From Vibrio tapetis subsp. quintayensis (lineage in GTDB: Bacteria > Pseudomonadota > Gammaproteobacteria > Enterobacterales > Vibrionaceae), in NCBI RefSeq assembly GCF_030409945.1, contig NZ_JAUFQV010000035.1:62001-126000 (forward strand): a DNA stretch of 64,000 bases. The letters are read 5' to 3'. Numbering within the stretch: position 1 is the stretch's first letter; each line of letters opens with the position of its first letter. The translations under genes were made by a program, and so were the position numbers. Shown piece by piece: positions 63,205 to 64,000 of the stretch. The notes under the pieces are model-generated. The model was not told where the DNA came from, did not search any database, and worked only from the letters and a program-made list of their open reading frames with translations.

Positions 63205-63609
63205 TTAAATGGTCAGATTAACTTGAGTATCTTGGTCAAATATGTGGCTAAAAAAGGTATCAAAATTAAAGCGCAACGATTGCCCGATATCGCAAGCGGC
63301 TAGGGCGCTATAGCGAAGGCGAGATATCATTTCTTTGTGGGCGATTTTAAAATGAACAAGCTGAAAACCGTCTTTGGTTTCAAGCGATGTCAATTCGCCA
63401 TGAATAGTATTCAATTGATCGTTTTCTTCAGCGATGGATATAAAGTCAGGGCGGATCCCAAAATCGACTTTCTGGTCTACATAATGATGGAGTTTTTCTT
63501 GTTGGCTTTTTGGCAGAAACAGACGGCTACCGTCATCCAGTTCAAGAAATAAATTGTGCTTATCGAGTCGTATCGTAGATTCGATCAAATTAAAGTTGTC
63601 ATCCATCAT
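63205..63609 (-). CDS. Free-standing MalK C-terminal (TOBE/OB) domain
   Basis: 134 residues homologous from end to end with residues about 246-373 of the neighbouring MalK-type protein: conserved FGIRP, ISxAEE, GELT, FKI, RFN, HIFD and the same terminal NLTI. By hand, an ungapped alignment over about 128 residues gives roughly 40 percent identity. There is no Walker A, signature or Walker B. It starts at a clean ATG after AGGCGA, 20 bp from the upstream gene, so it is not a frameshifted end of a larger ORF in the window. Confidence 0.85.
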   Translation of the reverse strand: MMDDNFNLIESTIRLDKHNLFLELDDGSRLFLPKSQQEKLHHYVDQKVDFGIRPDFISIAEENDQLNTIHGELTSLETKDGFQLVHFKIAHKEMISRLRYSALAACDIGQSLRFNFDTFFSHIFDQDTQVNLTI

Positions 63610-63629
63610 TACGTATCGCCTTATGCTTG

Positions 63630-64000
63630 TTATTTGAATAGGTTGGCGAACAACCCTTTGCGTTCCTGCATGGCTGTTTCTTGCGGTTCTTGTGCGCTGT
63701 TTTTGCTTTGTCGCTTCGCTTTATCTTGGCCTAAAGTTAATCGGCTCAACACGGCCAAGTTCTTGTAATAAGCACGCGCATCTTTTGCTGGATAACCAAA
63801 TAAGTCGCTGTTTTCTGGGAATGAGTGACTGACGCCAGATTTAGCTTTAACCACCGAGTTCTTGCCTATGGTTAAGTTGCCCGCCGTGCCTGCTTGCCCA
63901 TGAACAATCACGTTGTCTTCTAAGATGGTATGGCCTGCAAATCCCGCTTGAGACACGAGTAAGCAGTGTTTGCCGATGTGGCAGTCATGGCCAATTTGCA
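63630..64000 (-). CDS. LpxD-like acyltransferase, 3' part (5' end outside the window)
   Basis: The frame is open from the window edge through the minus strand to its stop at 63630; at least 123 C-terminal residues are seen. Hexapeptide-repeat left-handed beta helix (IGHDCHIGK, ILEDNVIVHGQAGTAG, LTIGKNSVV) and a C-terminal GYPAKDARAYYK-NLAVLSRL stretch match LpxD, the UDP-acylglucosamine N-acyltransferase. A GTG/CTC run near 63956 is internal, not a start. The usual lpxD lies with bamA-skp-fabZ-lpxA, so this is probably a paralogue. Confidence 0.75.
   Translation of the reverse strand, partial: QIGHDCHIGKHCLLVSQAGFAGHTILEDNVIVHGQAGTAGNLTIGKNSVVKAKSGVSHSFPENSDLFGYPAKDARAYYKNLAVLSRLTLGQDKAKRQSKNSAQEPQETAMQERKGLFANLFK

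Overview
The window looks like the chromosome of a marine Vibrio or close relative. It has moderate GC, dense genes and short intergenic gaps. I could not run a search. The Vibrionaceae assignment rests on remembered gene order (ybfF-seqA-pgm, gltA facing sdhCDAB-sucABCD, znuBC/znuA-mepM, a large AraC hybrid next to feoABC, argS, then yoaA-tsaB-fadD-rnd-minEDC-ycgL) and on a FeoC without cysteines.

Layout. 1-16.4 kb is a core metabolic block: the ybfF esterase diverging from seqA and pgm, a DUF1853 protein, a Nif3-like protein, citrate synthase, and the succinate dehydrogenase, 2-oxoglutarate dehydrogenase and succinyl-CoA synthetase genes in one direction, an almost contiguous half of the TCA cycle. 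16.4-20.5 kb is zinc uptake: znuCB diverges from znuA and a M23 murein peptidase across a good Zur-box candidate, and ZnuA carries a nine-copy His/Asp repeat. 20.6-24.1 kb encodes a 1143-residue membrane sensor fused to an AraC DNA-binding domain. A gap of about 820 bp follows with a candidate minus-strand small RNA, then the ferrous iron operon feoABC, a HIT protein and an LpxM-type acyltransferase.

29.1-36.8 kb is the main accessory region: a LysR regulator, an anaerobic sulfatase-maturing radical SAM enzyme, a predicted outer-membrane protein, two exported DUF1254/DUF1214 proteins and a serine-type sulfatase. The sulfatase and maturase fit together functionally (the enzyme carries Ser, not Cys, at the formylglycine site). 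The divergent promoter region holds a long dyad whose core recurs in the cluster.

36.8-55.6 kb is again conserved housekeeping: argS, yecM, purU, yoaA, tsaB, a Slp-type lipoprotein, a hydrolase, fadD, rnd, minCDE, ycgL, a lytic transglycosylase, a LysR regulator, a nucleoside transporter, folD and tRNA-Arg(UCU). 55.7-58.6 kb holds an acetyltransferase and an AraC regulator divergent from a sugar-efflux-like MFS protein. 58.6-59.4 kb is gene-poor with two small ORFs.

59.4-64 kb is a minus-strand starch/maltodextrin block: an exported GH13 amylase/CGTase-like enzyme with a CBM20 domain, a MalK-type ATPase, a lipoprotein, a free-standing copy of the MalK C-terminal domain with no ATPase, and the 3' part of an LpxD-like acyltransferase cut by the window edge. 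No insertion sequence, prophage, CRISPR array or integron was seen.
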